DNA of 64,000 nt from Prado023 sp963788325 (GTDB lineage Bacteria > Actinomycetota > Actinomycetes > S36-B12 > CAIYMF01). Location: assembly GCA_963788325.1 (NCBI GenBank), contig CAWBGJ010000002.1, positions 5,582-69,581 on the forward strand, read 5' to 3'. The position numbers and the translations under genes were made by a program. The notes beneath the pieces are model-generated. The model had not been told where the DNA came from and did not search any database. It saw only the letters and a program-made list of their open reading frames with translations. Position 1 is the stretch's first letter. Each line of letters starts with the position of its first letter. Shown one piece after another: positions 51,660-60,952 of the stretch.

Positions 51660-51955
51660 ACCCCACGAACTACCTGGTGCTCTCGGCGGTCCTGTTCTCC
51701 ATCGGGGCGGCCGGCGTGCTGGTGCGCCGCAACGCGATCGTCGTGTTCATGTGCATCGAACTCATGCTCAACGCCTCGAACCTGGCGTTCGTCACCTTCG
51801 CGCGCACCCACGGTGTGCTCGACGGACAGGTCGTGGCCTTCTTCGTCATGGTCGTGGCCGCGGCGGAGGTGGTCGTCGGGCTGGCGATCATCGTGACCAT
51901 CTTCCGCACCCGCAACTCGGCCTCGGTCGACGAGCCCAACCTGCTGAAGCTCTGA
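51656..51955 (+). CDS. nuoK: NADH-quinone oxidoreductase subunit K
   Basis: Three-helix membrane subunit, 99 residues, homologous to MrpC. Essential membrane Glu residues lie in FMCIELMLNASNLAFV and MVVAAAEVVVGLAIIV. GTG start overlapping the nuoJ stop. Sits between NuoJ and NuoL in the proton path. Confidence 0.96.
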   Translation: MNPTNYLVLSAVLFSIGAAGVLVRRNAIVVFMCIELMLNASNLAFVTFARTHGVLDGQVVAFFVMVVAAAEVVVGLAIIVTIFRTRNSASVDEPNLLKL

Positions 51956-51959
51956 GGGG

Positions 51960-53906
51960 ATGATTGTGAACACCACCCTTGCGGTCCTCGCCTCCGGGCC
52001 GGCGTCCCCGGGCGAGGTCGTGACGGCCACCGGGACGTTCAGCCTGACCGCAGCGCTGATAGCGATCCCGCTGGCCGGTGCGGTCATCCTGCTGCTGGCC
52101 GGCAAGCGCTCCAATGCCTGGGGCCACTGGCTGGCCGTGGGCGCGGTGCTGGCCTCGTTCCTCATCGGGCTCGTCCTGCTCGTGGCGCTGCTCGGCCAGG
52201 CCGAGGACGCCCGCACGATCAACCAGCAGCTGTGGATGTGGATCGACGTGGGCATGTTCCAGGCCCCGTTCGCCCTGCAGCTGGATCCGCTGAGCATCTG
52301 CTTCGTGCTGCTGATCACCGGGGTCGGCTCGCTGATCCACATCTACTCGGTCACCTACATGTCCCACGACCCGGAGCGGCGCAAGTTCTTCGCCTACCTG
52401 AACCTGTTCATCGCCGCGATGCTGCTGCTGGTCCTGGCCAACAACTACCTGCTGCTCTACGTGGGCTGGGAGGGCGTGGGCCTGGCCTCGTACCTGCTGA
52501 TCGGGTTCTGGTTCGCCAAACCGTCGGCGGCAACGGCGTCCAAGAAGGCCTTCGTGGTCAACCGGGTCGGCGACTTCGGCCTGAGCCTGGCGATCATGAT
52601 GATGTTCGCCACCTTCGGCACGTTCACCTTCGAGGGCGTCAATGCCAGCGTCGCCCAGGCTGACTCCAACACGGTCACCTGGATCGGCCTGGCGCTGCTG
52701 CTGGCGGCCTGTGGCAAGTCCGCGCAGTTCCCGCTGCAGTCCTGGCTGCTGGACGCCATGGAGGGCCCGACCCCGGTCTCGGCCCTGATCCACGCGGCCA
52801 CCATGGTCACCGCCGGGGTGTACCTGATCGTGCGCTCGCACGAGATCTTCAACCTCAGCGAGACCGCCCGGCTCGCGGTGGTGATCGTCGGCACGATCAC
52901 GCTGTTGATGGGTGCGGTCATCGGGTCGGCCAAGGACGACATCAAGAAGGGCCTGGCCGGATCCACGATGAGCCAGATCGGCTACATGTTCCTGGCCGCG
53001 GGGCTGGGGCCGGTGGGCTACATCTTCGCGATCTTCCACCTGCTCACCCATGGCATCTTCAAGGCGCTGCTGTTCCTGGGGGCCGGTTCGGTGATGCACG
53101 GGATGGACGACCAGGTCAACATGCGCCGCTACGGCGCGCTGCGCACCTTCATGGTCGCCACCTGGGCCGTCTTCGGCATCGGCTACCTGGCGATCATCGG
53201 TGTCCCGCCGTTCGCCGGCTTCTTCAGCAAGGACGAGATCATCCACGCGGCCTGGGCCGAGCAGCCCGTGGCCGGCTTCGCGGCGCTGATCGGTGCCGGG
53301 GTCACGGGCTTCTACATGACGCGCATGATGGCCATGACCTTCTACGGCAAGGCCCGATGGGAGGACGGCGTGCACCCGCACGAGTCATCGCGGTGGATGA
53401 CCATCCCGATGATCATCCTGGCCGTCGGCGCCGTGCTGGCCGGCTTCCTGATGCTCTACGTCGGCAACATCGAGGAGTGGCTGGCGCCGGTCGTCGGCTA
53501 CGAGGAGGTGTCCGGAGGCCTGCCCACGCCGGTGATGATCGTGATGACGCTGAGCGTGGTCGCCGTCGGCGTGGTCATCGGGTGGCGGCAGTACGCGATG
53601 CGTGAGGTGCCCGAGATCGCCCCGACGCAGGTCTCGGCGCTGACCGTGGCCGCCCGCAACGACCTGTACGGCGACGCGTTCAATGAGGCGGTGTTCATGC
53701 GTCCCGGCCAGCACCTGACCCGGACCCTGGTGTGGACGGATGCGAAGGTCGTGGACGGCGCGGTGAACGGCACCGCAGCGGGCATCGGCGGGCTCAGCGC
53801 CCGGATGCGCCGCTGGCAGACCGGCAACGTGCGGTCCTACGCCCTGACGATGTTGATCGGTGTCGTGGTCGTCGGCGCCATCCTGGCCCTGGGAGTTGTG
53901 CTGTGA
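51960..53906 (+). CDS. nuoL: NADH-quinone oxidoreductase subunit L
   Basis: Antiporter-like proton-pumping subunit with the lateral helix, 648 residues. Conserved: YLLLYVGWEGVGLASYLLIG (key Glu), CGKSAQFPLQSWLLDAMEGP (Lys), SALIHAATMVTAGVYLI and HLLTHGIFKALLFLGAGSV. An ATG at 51960 is used; GTG at 51966 is an alternative. 4 bp after nuoK; overlaps nuoM by 4 nt. Confidence 0.96.
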   Translation: MIVNTTLAVLASGPASPGEVVTATGTFSLTAALIAIPLAGAVILLLAGKRSNAWGHWLAVGAVLASFLIGLVLLVALLGQAEDARTINQQLWMWIDVGMFQAPFALQLDPLSICFVLLITGVGSLIHIYSVTYMSHDPERRKFFAYLNLFIAAMLLLVLANNYLLLYVGWEGVGLASYLLIGFWFAKPSAATASKKAFVVNRVGDFGLSLAIMMMFATFGTFTFEGVNASVAQADSNTVTWIGLALLLAACGKSAQFPLQSWLLDAMEGPTPVSALIHAATMVTAGVYLIVRSHEIFNLSETARLAVVIVGTITLLMGAVIGSAKDDIKKGLAGSTMSQIGYMFLAAGLGPVGYIFAIFHLLTHGIFKALLFLGAGSVMHGMDDQVNMRRYGALRTFMVATWAVFGIGYLAIIGVPPFAGFFSKDEIIHAAWAEQPVAGFAALIGAGVTGFYMTRMMAMTFYGKARWEDGVHPHESSRWMTIPMIILAVGAVLAGFLMLYVGNIEEWLAPVVGYEEVSGGLPTPVMIVMTLSVVAVGVVIGWRQYAMREVPEIAPTQVSALTVAARNDLYGDAFNEAVFMRPGQHLTRTLVWTDAKVVDGAVNGTAAGIGGLSARMRRWQTGNVRSYALTMLIGVVVVGAILALGVVL

Positions 53907-55438
53907 GCGCCGACTACTACCTGGTCGCGCTGATGGCGCTGCCGATCCTGGGCGGGCTGTTGGTGGCCCTGCTGCCCAGGGACAATCCGGGCCTGGCCAA
54001 GAAGGTGGCGCTGGGCGTCTCGCTGCTGGTCGCGGTCCTGGGCATCGCTGCCGCGATGGCCTACGCGCTGCCCCAGGACGGCGGGACCCCGTTCCAGCTG
54101 GGGATGTCGTGGGACTGGATCCCGGCCTGGGGCGTGAGCTTCTCCCTCGGTGTGGACGGCATCTCGTTGGTGCTCATCCTCATGACCGTGATCCTCGTGC
54201 CGGTCTGCATCCTGGCCGGGTGGGCCGACGCGGAGGAGACCACCGGCTCGGTGCGCGGGTACTTCGCCTGGATCCTGGTCCTCGAAGGCCTGGTCCTGGG
54301 TGTGTTCGCGGCCACGGACGTGTTCCTGTTCTACGTGCTGTTCGAGGCGATGCTGATCCCGATGTACTTCCTGATCGGCCGCTACGGCGGGCCGCAGCGG
54401 CAGTACGCGGCCGTGAAGTTCTTCCTGTACTCCCTGGTGGGCGGGCTGCTCATGCTGGCCGCGCTGGTCGGCGTCTACGTCCTGTCGGCCCAGCAGTACG
54501 GGCAGGGCACGTTCGACTACGCCGCCCTGGTCGGCCTGGAGATCAGCCCCGACACCCAGAAGTGGCTGTTCCTCGGGTTCTTCATCGCGTTCGCGATCAA
54601 GGCCCCGATGTGGCCGCTGCACACCTGGCTGCCCGACGCAGCGGCGGAGGCCCCGCCGAGCTCCTCGGTGCTGCTGGTCGGCGTGCTGGACAAGGTCGGC
54701 ACGTTCGGGATGATCCGGCTGTGCCTGCCGATGTTCCCCGACGCCTCGAAGTACTTCGCCCCGGCGATCATCGTCCTGGCCCTGGTCGGCATCATCTACG
54801 GGGCGCTGGTGGCCATCGGCCAGACCGACCTCAAGCGCCTGATCGCCTACACGTCGGTCAGCCACTTCGGGTTCATCGTGCTGGGCATCTTCGCGATGAC
54901 CAGCCAGGGCCAGAGCGGCTCGACGCTGTACATGGTCAACCACGGGTTCTCGATCGCGGCCCTGTTCCTGATCGTGGGCTTCCTGGCCTCCCGGCGCGGG
55001 TCGCGGATGGTCGCGGACTTCGGGGGCGTGCAGAAGGTCGCCCCCGTGCTGGCCGGGTTCTTCCTCGTGGCTGGCCTGTCCTCGCTGGCCCTGCCCGGCC
55101 TGAGCTCGTTCGTCTCGGAGTTCCTCGTCCTGGCCGGCACCTACACCCGCTACCCGTGGGCCGCGATCGTGGCCACGCTCGGCATCGTCCTGGCCGCGCT
55201 GTACATCCTGCTGATGTACCAGCGCACCATGACCGGTCCGGTGCGCGACGGTGTGGCCGGCATGCCCGACCTGCGCGGTCGAGAGGTTCTGGCGCTGGCC
55301 CCGGTCCTGGCCATCATCGTGGCCCTCGGGGTGTTCCCCAGCGCCGCGCTCGACATCATCAACCCCTCCGTCGACCAGACGATGTCCGTGATCGGGTCCA
55401 CCGACCCGGCCCCGGTCGTCGCCGAGTCCGGGAAGTGA
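53903..55438 (+). CDS. nuoM: NADH-quinone oxidoreductase subunit M
   Basis: Second antiporter-like proton-pumping subunit, 511 residues. Helix pairs with the key Glu in FYVLFEAMLIPMYFLIGRYG, Lys in AFAIKAPMWPLHTWLPDAAA, and LLVGVLDKVGTFGMIRL. GTG start at 53903 overlapping nuoL. Followed 7 bp later by nuoN. Confidence 0.96.
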   Translation: MSADYYLVALMALPILGGLLVALLPRDNPGLAKKVALGVSLLVAVLGIAAAMAYALPQDGGTPFQLGMSWDWIPAWGVSFSLGVDGISLVLILMTVILVPVCILAGWADAEETTGSVRGYFAWILVLEGLVLGVFAATDVFLFYVLFEAMLIPMYFLIGRYGGPQRQYAAVKFFLYSLVGGLLMLAALVGVYVLSAQQYGQGTFDYAALVGLEISPDTQKWLFLGFFIAFAIKAPMWPLHTWLPDAAAEAPPSSSVLLVGVLDKVGTFGMIRLCLPMFPDASKYFAPAIIVLALVGIIYGALVAIGQTDLKRLIAYTSVSHFGFIVLGIFAMTSQGQSGSTLYMVNHGFSIAALFLIVGFLASRRGSRMVADFGGVQKVAPVLAGFFLVAGLSSLALPGLSSFVSEFLVLAGTYTRYPWAAIVATLGIVLAALYILLMYQRTMTGPVRDGVAGMPDLRGREVLALAPVLAIIVALGVFPSAALDIINPSVDQTMSVIGSTDPAPVVAESGK

Positions 55439-55445
55439 GCCCGCG

Positions 55446-57011
55446 ATGATCCACACCATCGTGCCCCTGGCCGACACGCTGACGTTCCCGTCATTCCAGT
55501 ACCGGGCGATGGCCCCGGTGCTGATCGTGCTGGTCGCCGGCGTTGCTGCGGTCCTCGTCGAGGCACTGGTCCCGCGGGGGGCCCGGCGCGGCATCCAGCT
55601 GATCCTGGCCGGCGCCAGCCTGCTGGCCGCCCTCGTGCTGACCATCGCCATGCCAGCCTCGGAGAAGGGCCCGGTGGCAGCTGGGACGCTCGCGGTGGAC
55701 GGCCCGGCCCTGTTCGGCTGGATGACGATCCTGATCGTGGCGCTGCTGGCGATGCTGGTCATGGCCGAGCGACGCGTGGACCCGGCCGGCGATGCATTCG
55801 CCCCGCGGGCAGCCTCGCTCGTGGGCTCCACCGAGGAGCAGGAGCTCACCCGGCGCGGCTGGGAGCAGACCGAGGTCTGGCCGCTGTTCCTCTTCGCGGT
55901 CACCGGCATGATGCTGTTCACGGCGGCCAACGACCTGCTCATGCTCTTCGTGGCACTGGAGGTCATGAGCCTGCCGCTGTACCTGCTCGCGGGGATGGCC
56001 AGGCGGCGACGGCTGCTGTCCCAGGAGGCGGCGCTGAAGTACTTCCTCCTCGGGGCGTTCGCCTCGGCGTTCCTGCTCTACGGCTCGGCGATGCTCTTCG
56101 GGTACGCGGGGTCGTTGTCGTTCGGGGCCATCGCCGACGCCTTCACCAACCGCCCGGGTGCCAGCGGCCTGCAGCTGCTCGGCATCGGCCTGGTCTCGGT
56201 CGGGCTGCTGTTCAAGGTGGCGGCCGTGCCGTTCCACATGTGGACCCCGGATGTCTACCAGGGCTCGCCCACGCCGGTGACGGCGTTCATGGCCGCGGGC
56301 GTGAAGGTGGCCGCGTTCGGTGCGCTGATCCGCGTCATGTACGTGGCCCTCGGCGGCGCCGCGTGGGACTGGGCGCCGATGATGTGGGTCGTGGCCATCG
56401 TCACCATGCTGGTCGGCGTGATCCTGGCGGTCACCAGCGCGGACATCAAGCGGATGCTGGCCTACTCCTCGATCGCGCACGCCGGGTTCCTGCTGCTGGG
56501 CGTGATCGCGTACTCGCGCGAGGGGCTTGCCGCGACGCTGTTCTACCTGCTGGCCTATGGCCTGACGACCATCGGCGCGTTCGCGATCGTGATGCTGGTG
56601 CGCGGACCTGCCGGCGAGGCCGGCCACCTGTCGGCCTGGGCCGGCCTGGGCCGGACCTCACCGCTGCTGGCCGGGGTGTTCGCGTTCCTGCTGCTGGCGC
56701 TGGCCGGCATCCCGTTGACCAGCGGGTTCACCGCCAAGTTCGGGGTGTTCTCCGCAGCGATCGCCAGCGGCGCGGTCTGGCCGGTCATCGCGGCCGCGCT
56801 GGCCTCGGCGATCGCGGCCTTCTTCTACCTGCGGATCATCGTGCTCATGTACTTCGCCGAGCCCTCGGCGGACGGGGCCACCTCGGTGGCGGTGCCCAGC
56901 GTGCTCACGCAGGGAGCGATCGCAGTGGCGGTGGCCGCGACGCTGGTTCTGGGCGTGTTCCCGCAGTCGGTGCTCACCTTGGTCAACGACTCCGCCATCT
57001 TCGTGCGCTGA
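55446..57011 (+). CDS. nuoN: NADH-quinone oxidoreductase subunit N
   Basis: Third antiporter-like subunit, 521 residues, last gene of the nuo operon. Conserved: LLMLFVALEVMSLPLYLLAG, KYFLLGAFASAFLLYG, KVAAVPFHMWTPDVYQGSP and MLAYSSIAHAGFLLLGVI. With A, H, J, K, L and M it completes the membrane arm. It faces a convergent small gene; the 121-bp gap holds no obvious hairpin. Confidence 0.96.
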   Translation: MIHTIVPLADTLTFPSFQYRAMAPVLIVLVAGVAAVLVEALVPRGARRGIQLILAGASLLAALVLTIAMPASEKGPVAAGTLAVDGPALFGWMTILIVALLAMLVMAERRVDPAGDAFAPRAASLVGSTEEQELTRRGWEQTEVWPLFLFAVTGMMLFTAANDLLMLFVALEVMSLPLYLLAGMARRRRLLSQEAALKYFLLGAFASAFLLYGSAMLFGYAGSLSFGAIADAFTNRPGASGLQLLGIGLVSVGLLFKVAAVPFHMWTPDVYQGSPTPVTAFMAAGVKVAAFGALIRVMYVALGGAAWDWAPMMWVVAIVTMLVGVILAVTSADIKRMLAYSSIAHAGFLLLGVIAYSREGLAATLFYLLAYGLTTIGAFAIVMLVRGPAGEAGHLSAWAGLGRTSPLLAGVFAFLLLALAGIPLTSGFTAKFGVFSAAIASGAVWPVIAAALASAIAAFFYLRIIVLMYFAEPSADGATSVAVPSVLTQGAIAVAVAATLVLGVFPQSVLTLVNDSAIFVR

Positions 57012-57132
57012 CGGGCTTTCGCGTCAGGAGACGTCGACCGTCGACCGGCTGCCATCAGCCGACGACCGGCCGGCGGGCCCACGTCACTGGTGAGCCAGTG
57101 CACCCAGGGTGGGGCTGGGTCGGTCGGTCGTG

Positions 57133-57495
57133 CTAGGCCGAGACCCATTCCGTGGCTTCGGCGAGCTCGGCCAGGGTGAACACCTTGGCCTCACCGGGCA
57201 TCAGCCAGCCCAGGGCCTTGATGGCCTCGGTGATCGCGGTGCGGTCGGTGACCAGTGCGATCCGCTCGAACGAGGACCACTGCGACAGGCCAACCTTGGT
57301 GTCGGCCCACAGGGCCCCACCCGAGTAGCCCTCGAAATCCTCACCGAGGACATAGAGCAGGCGGACCTTGTCGGAGGTCGCCAGCGCGGCCTCGAGGGCC
57401 GGGTCGAGCACGTTCTTGTAGTCCACGGAGTGCACTGTGCCCTCGGCGCGCATGCCGATGACGTTGCCCGGCAGTCCCTCAATGGTGGTGATCAT
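57133..57495 (-). CDS. SpoIIAA-like (STAS/CRAL-TRIO-type) protein
   Basis: Small soluble protein, 120 residues. MITTIEGLPGNVIGMRAEGT and VRLLYVLGEDFEGYSGGALW, then FERIALVTDRTAITEAIKAL, match the SpoIIAA-like family (formerly DUF3478), whose members have a STAS-like fold and unknown function. The ATG at 57495 follows AGGAGGG. Convergent with nuoN and 73 bp beyond the 3' end of... the exporter permease gene's stop lies upstream on the same strand, so readthrough from that operon is possible. Confidence 0.78.
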   Translation of the reverse strand: MITTIEGLPGNVIGMRAEGTVHSVDYKNVLDPALEAALATSDKVRLLYVLGEDFEGYSGGALWADTKVGLSQWSSFERIALVTDRTAITEAIKALGWLMPGEAKVFTLAELAEATEWVSA

Positions 57496-57568
57496 CGTCT
57501 TGCCCTCCTTGTTGTTGGTGTGATTCGTACATCTGTGGCGTATCGCCGGGGTTCGTACCCGCGGTGGT

Positions 57569-59222
57569 TCAGGTCCGATCGATGTCGCGGCGCCGGAGGG
57601 CGGCCAGGCCGCCAGCGGTGAGTGCAACGGCAACGAGCAGGAGCAGGGCGACGGGCTCCCAGGCGAAGTCCTCGAGCGGCATGGCGGGCACGTGTTCGAA
57701 CGGCGAGAGGTTGCGCAGCCATTGGGGCAGTTGCAGGGTCTCGCCGAGGAAGCCGACCAGGGTGCTCAGGATGACGCCGAGCCAGGCCAGCGGCCGACCA
57801 TTTGGGGACGACGCCGATGAGGGCGACCGCGACGGCGATGAGGACCAGGACGGCTGGGAGCAGGACCAGCGAGGCTGCCAGTGAGTGCAGGCACCTCGTC
57901 GGCGTCGCCGGTGGTGATCGCGTACCCCAGTCCGGTGCCGATCCCGGCCAGGGCCAGCATCATCGCCGCGCCCAGGGACGCGACGGCGACGTGGCTGCCC
58001 AGCCAGCGGGTCCGGCTGATCGGGGTGGCCAGGACGGGGTCGGCCCGGCCACCGCTCTCCTCGCGGCTGACGGTCAGGACCGCGGAGACCGCGAACCCGG
58101 CGACCAGCAGGCCGGTCATCAGCAGCATGGTGGCGAAGAAGCCGTCCGTGGCTGAACCACCGGTGAGCGCGAACATCTCGGCGACGGCCTCGTTCTCGGC
58201 CAGCGTGTCGGCCAGGTCGGCCAGCGAACCCGAGAAGAGGCCGGTCACCACGATGGCCAGCGTCCACCCGATCAGGGGGCCGCGCTGGAGCCGGGCGGCC
58301 AGGGCCAGTGGACTGGTCAGCCAGCGTGAGGCCTGCGAGGCGCCCGGGCGTTGCGCGAAGGAACCGGCTCCGAGGTCCCGACGGGTCGACAGGACGAAGG
58401 CGATCGGCCAGCAGGATCATCCCGGTGGCGAACAGTGGCAGCAGCATCCACCACCGTTCGTCTGCGTAGGCGCGCACGCCTTGCGCCCAACCCAGGGGCG
58501 AGACCCAGGTCAACCATCCCTCGCGCATGTCCCCGACAGCGCGCAGCAGGTAGGAGATCCCGAGCACGACACCGGCGGCCGACGTCGCAGCCCGGGCACT
58601 GGCTGCCACCTGGGCCGTGACCGCGGCGACACCGAGGTACACAGAGCCCGATCCCTACGGTTGCGGCACCGAAGGCCACTGATCCAGCGGTCGGCAGGCC
58701 CACGGCGATCATGCCCAGCGTGAGGCCGATCCCGATGGCAAGCACGACGGTGAAGACCCAGGTGCTGGCCGCGGCCAGGGTCGCTGTGCCGACCCACGGG
58801 CCCAGCGCGCAGGAGGTCCGCGCGGTTGTCCTCCTCGTTGGCGCGGGTGTGACGAACGAGCAGGAAGACGGCCATGAGCGCCACGCACGATGAAGGTGAA
58901 CAGGTTGATCTCGTCCATGACGACCGCGCCCTCGGTCGGGTCGTCCAGGCCGTAGCCGCGGCCGAGGATCGCCGAGATCGCGACGTTGGAGTGCACGAGT
59001 TCGGCGTAGTTCGCCAGCTGTTCGGGCGTGTGATAGAGCGCGATCACGCTGGCCGCGGAGGCGACGACGAGCCCGACGACCGCGGCGAACCAGACCGGGG
59101 CCCGCAGCCGGTCCAGGCGCATCATGAACCGGAACATGATGGGCGAGCCCGCCAACGGATGCGGCTGTGCCTCCCGGTCCTGATCGGCGATGGACGGCAG
59201 CCCGCGTGGTGGCGGTGCTCAC
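57569..59222 (-). CDS. ABC exporter permease, antibiotic-exporter type (frameshifted)
   Basis: Large polytopic permease of about 550 codons. A GTG at 59222 overlaps the ATPase stop. The first readable block is IMFRFMMRLDRLRAPVWFA and VVGLVVASAASVIALYHTP, followed by VVMDEINLFTFI; the C-terminus ends LLLLVAVALTAGGLAALRRR. Interrupted pieces contain LMTGLLVAGFAVSAVLTV and similar helices. This tandem layout is that of actinobacterial permeases annotated as exporters of polyketide antibiotics. At least six indels scatter it over three frames; since the ATPase partner is intact I favour assembly error over decay, with moderate certainty. Confidence 0.75.
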
Positions 59223-60148
59223 GACCGGCCACCCGACGTTGACTGCGCAGCGTCGCGCGGGCCGAGGTCGTCGCCGTACTCGCGCAGGAACAGCTCCTCC
59301 ATCGTCGGCGGCTGGGAGACCAGGGACCGGATGCCGAATCCGGCCAGGTGGGCCATCGCCGCGTCCAGGTCGTCACCCTCGACCTCGATGTGCAGCCGGG
59401 TGTCGTCGGTGCGCACCGAGTGGATGCCCGCGAGCGTGTCCAGCCCCTGCACCGGGCGTGCGGTGGCCACGGAGATGCTGGTGCGGGTCCGGTCGCGCAA
59501 CTCGTCGAGGGTGCCCGACTGCACGACGCGACCCTTGCGGATGATGGTGACCCGGTCGCAGAGCTTCTCCACCTCGGCCAGGATGTGGCTGGACAGCAGG
59601 ACGGTCCGGCCCTGGTCCTTGACCTCGCCGATGCAGTCCTGGAACACCGTCTCCATCAGCGGGTCCAGCCCGGAGGTCGGTTCGTCGAGGATCAACAACT
59701 CGACGTTGGAGGCCAGCGCCGCGATGAGCGCCACCTTCTGTCGGTTGCCCTTGGAGTAGGTGGCGCTCTTCTTGGTCGGGTCGAGCTCGAAGCGTTCGAT
59801 GAGCTCGTCGCGCTTCGCGGTGTCCACTCCGCCCCGGAACCGGGAGAGCAGGTCGATCGTCTCCCCACCGGACAGGTTGCGCCACAGGTTCACGTCCCCG
59901 GGCACGTAGGCCAGGCGGTGGTGCAGCGGTACCGCCTCACGCCACGGGTCCCCGCCGAGCAGGCGGACCTCACCGCTGTCCTGGCGCAGCAACCCCAGCA
60001 GGGTGCGGATGGTGACGGTCTTCCCGGCCCCGTTCGGGCCGAGGTAGCCGTGCACCTCCCCGGTCGCGACTTCGAGGTTCAGCCCGTCGAGGGCCGTGGT
60101 CGACCCGAAGGTCTTGACCACCTCGCGCATGGTGATGGCAGCGGTCAT
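59219..60148 (-). CDS. ABC exporter ATP-binding protein (antibiotic/multidrug type)
   Basis: ATPase of the exporter, 309 residues, ATG at 60148. Walker A is GPNGAGKTVTIRTLLGLL (Val replaces the usual second Thr/Ser), signature YSKGNRQKVALIAALAS (a YSKGN variant of LSGGQ common in this group), Walker B LLILDEPTSGLDPLM. The 80-residue C-terminal domain (from SISVATARPVQGLD) is typical of DrrA/CcmA-like ATPases. Operon: regulator, ATPase, permease on the minus strand; 103 bp after the regulator. Confidence 0.9.
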   Translation of the reverse strand: MTAAITMREVVKTFGSTTALDGLNLEVATGEVHGYLGPNGAGKTVTIRTLLGLLRQDSGEVRLLGGDPWREAVPLHHRLAYVPGDVNLWRNLSGGETIDLLSRFRGGVDTAKRDELIERFELDPTKKSATYSKGNRQKVALIAALASNVELLILDEPTSGLDPLMETVFQDCIGEVKDQGRTVLLSSHILAEVEKLCDRVTIIRKGRVVQSGTLDELRDRTRTSISVATARPVQGLDTLAGIHSVRTDDTRLHIEVEGDDLDAAMAHLAGFGIRSLVSQPPTMEELFLREYGDDLGPRDAAQSTSGGRS

Positions 60149-60251
60149 CGTTGCGACCTCTCGTTGCGCCCTGACGTGCGGGCACGGGTGGTGACACATG
60201 GGGTACACGACGCGAGGGGGACGCGGTCGGGTGTGGGGGCGTGGCTGCCGG

Positions 60252-60788
60252 TCAACCACGCGGCACGACCTTCTGGTCGCGATAGCGGGCCAGCAGCGCT
60301 GGCATCTCCTGCTCGAGGAAGGCGAAGAAGTCCGTCATCTCGACCAGCCGGGTCCGGCGTGACGGCGGGAATCAGAGAGCAGCGCGAGTCCCTGATCACC
60401 CAGTTCCCGGAACCGGTTGATGTCGGCCTGCTGCGATGCCAGCACCCGCTCCCAGGCCCCGGGGGCGACCTGATAGAACGCGCGCCGGTCACCGGGCCGA
60501 CCGAGCCGCTCGACGAACTTGAACTGCATCAGCATGCGCAGGTTCTGGCTCACCCCTCCCGAACTCGACTGCAGCGCCGCACTGAGTTCGGCGGCCGTCT
60601 GCTGCGGGCGGGTCGCATACCAGCAGCCAGGCGAACAACCGACCGGCTGCTCGCGGCAGGCCGACGACGTCCATCGCCAGCCCGAAGTCCTCCACGAACT
60701 CCCCCAAGGCAGCAGGATCCGCTCCGGTCCCGTGTGCGACTCCTGAACCGGGGCCGGACCCGGGCAGGGCAGACGGTGGTGCATTCAC
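60252..60788 (-). CDS. GbsR/MarR-like transcriptional regulator (frameshifted)
   Basis: Winged-helix regulator of about 178 codons. The core reads FVEDFGLAMDVVGLPRAAGR, then in a second frame QQTAAELSAALQSSSGGVSQ and NLRMLMQFKFVERLGRPGDR, characteristic of the GbsR/MarR group; after another indel the C-terminus is FFAFLEQEMPALLARYRDQK. Breaks lie near 60620 and 60360. The GTG at 60788 is preferred: TATGCT, inside a perfect palindrome, ends 7 nt before it. An ATG at 60800 is an alternative but falls in the operator. It probably controls itself and the exporter genes that follow. Confidence 0.78.
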
Positions 60789-60789
60789 A

Positions 60790-60811
60790 AATTTCAGCAT
60801 ACGCTGAAATT
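60790..60811. promoter_or_regulatory. Perfect palindrome at the exporter regulator promoter
   Basis: Arms AATTTCAGC (60790-60798) and GCTGAAATT (60803-60811) around ATAC. On the minus strand TATGCT (60801-60796) forms the likely -10 of a leaderless regulator transcript, so self-binding would repress it. AT-rich compared with its surroundings. Confidence 0.65.
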
Positions 60812-60940
60812 ACGATGCACGCCAGGGCCGAGATCAACTCAAGGTGACGGTTGTGGCTCACGGGGCTCCACGCAGTTCGTTGCCGGCCCCGGTGTCTGGC
60901 CGCCCGGAGTGCCGGGGAAACAGCGGTCAGTGGCGTTCGG

Positions 60941-60946
60941 TACCTT
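60941..60946 (+). promoter_or_regulatory. Candidate leaderless -10 (TACCTT) for trpB2
   Basis: TACCTT followed by 6 nt and the ATG at 60953, with no ribosome site between. Same spacing as the GNAT, menB and menF starts. Confidence 0.5.
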
Positions 60947-60952
60947 CGGTCC

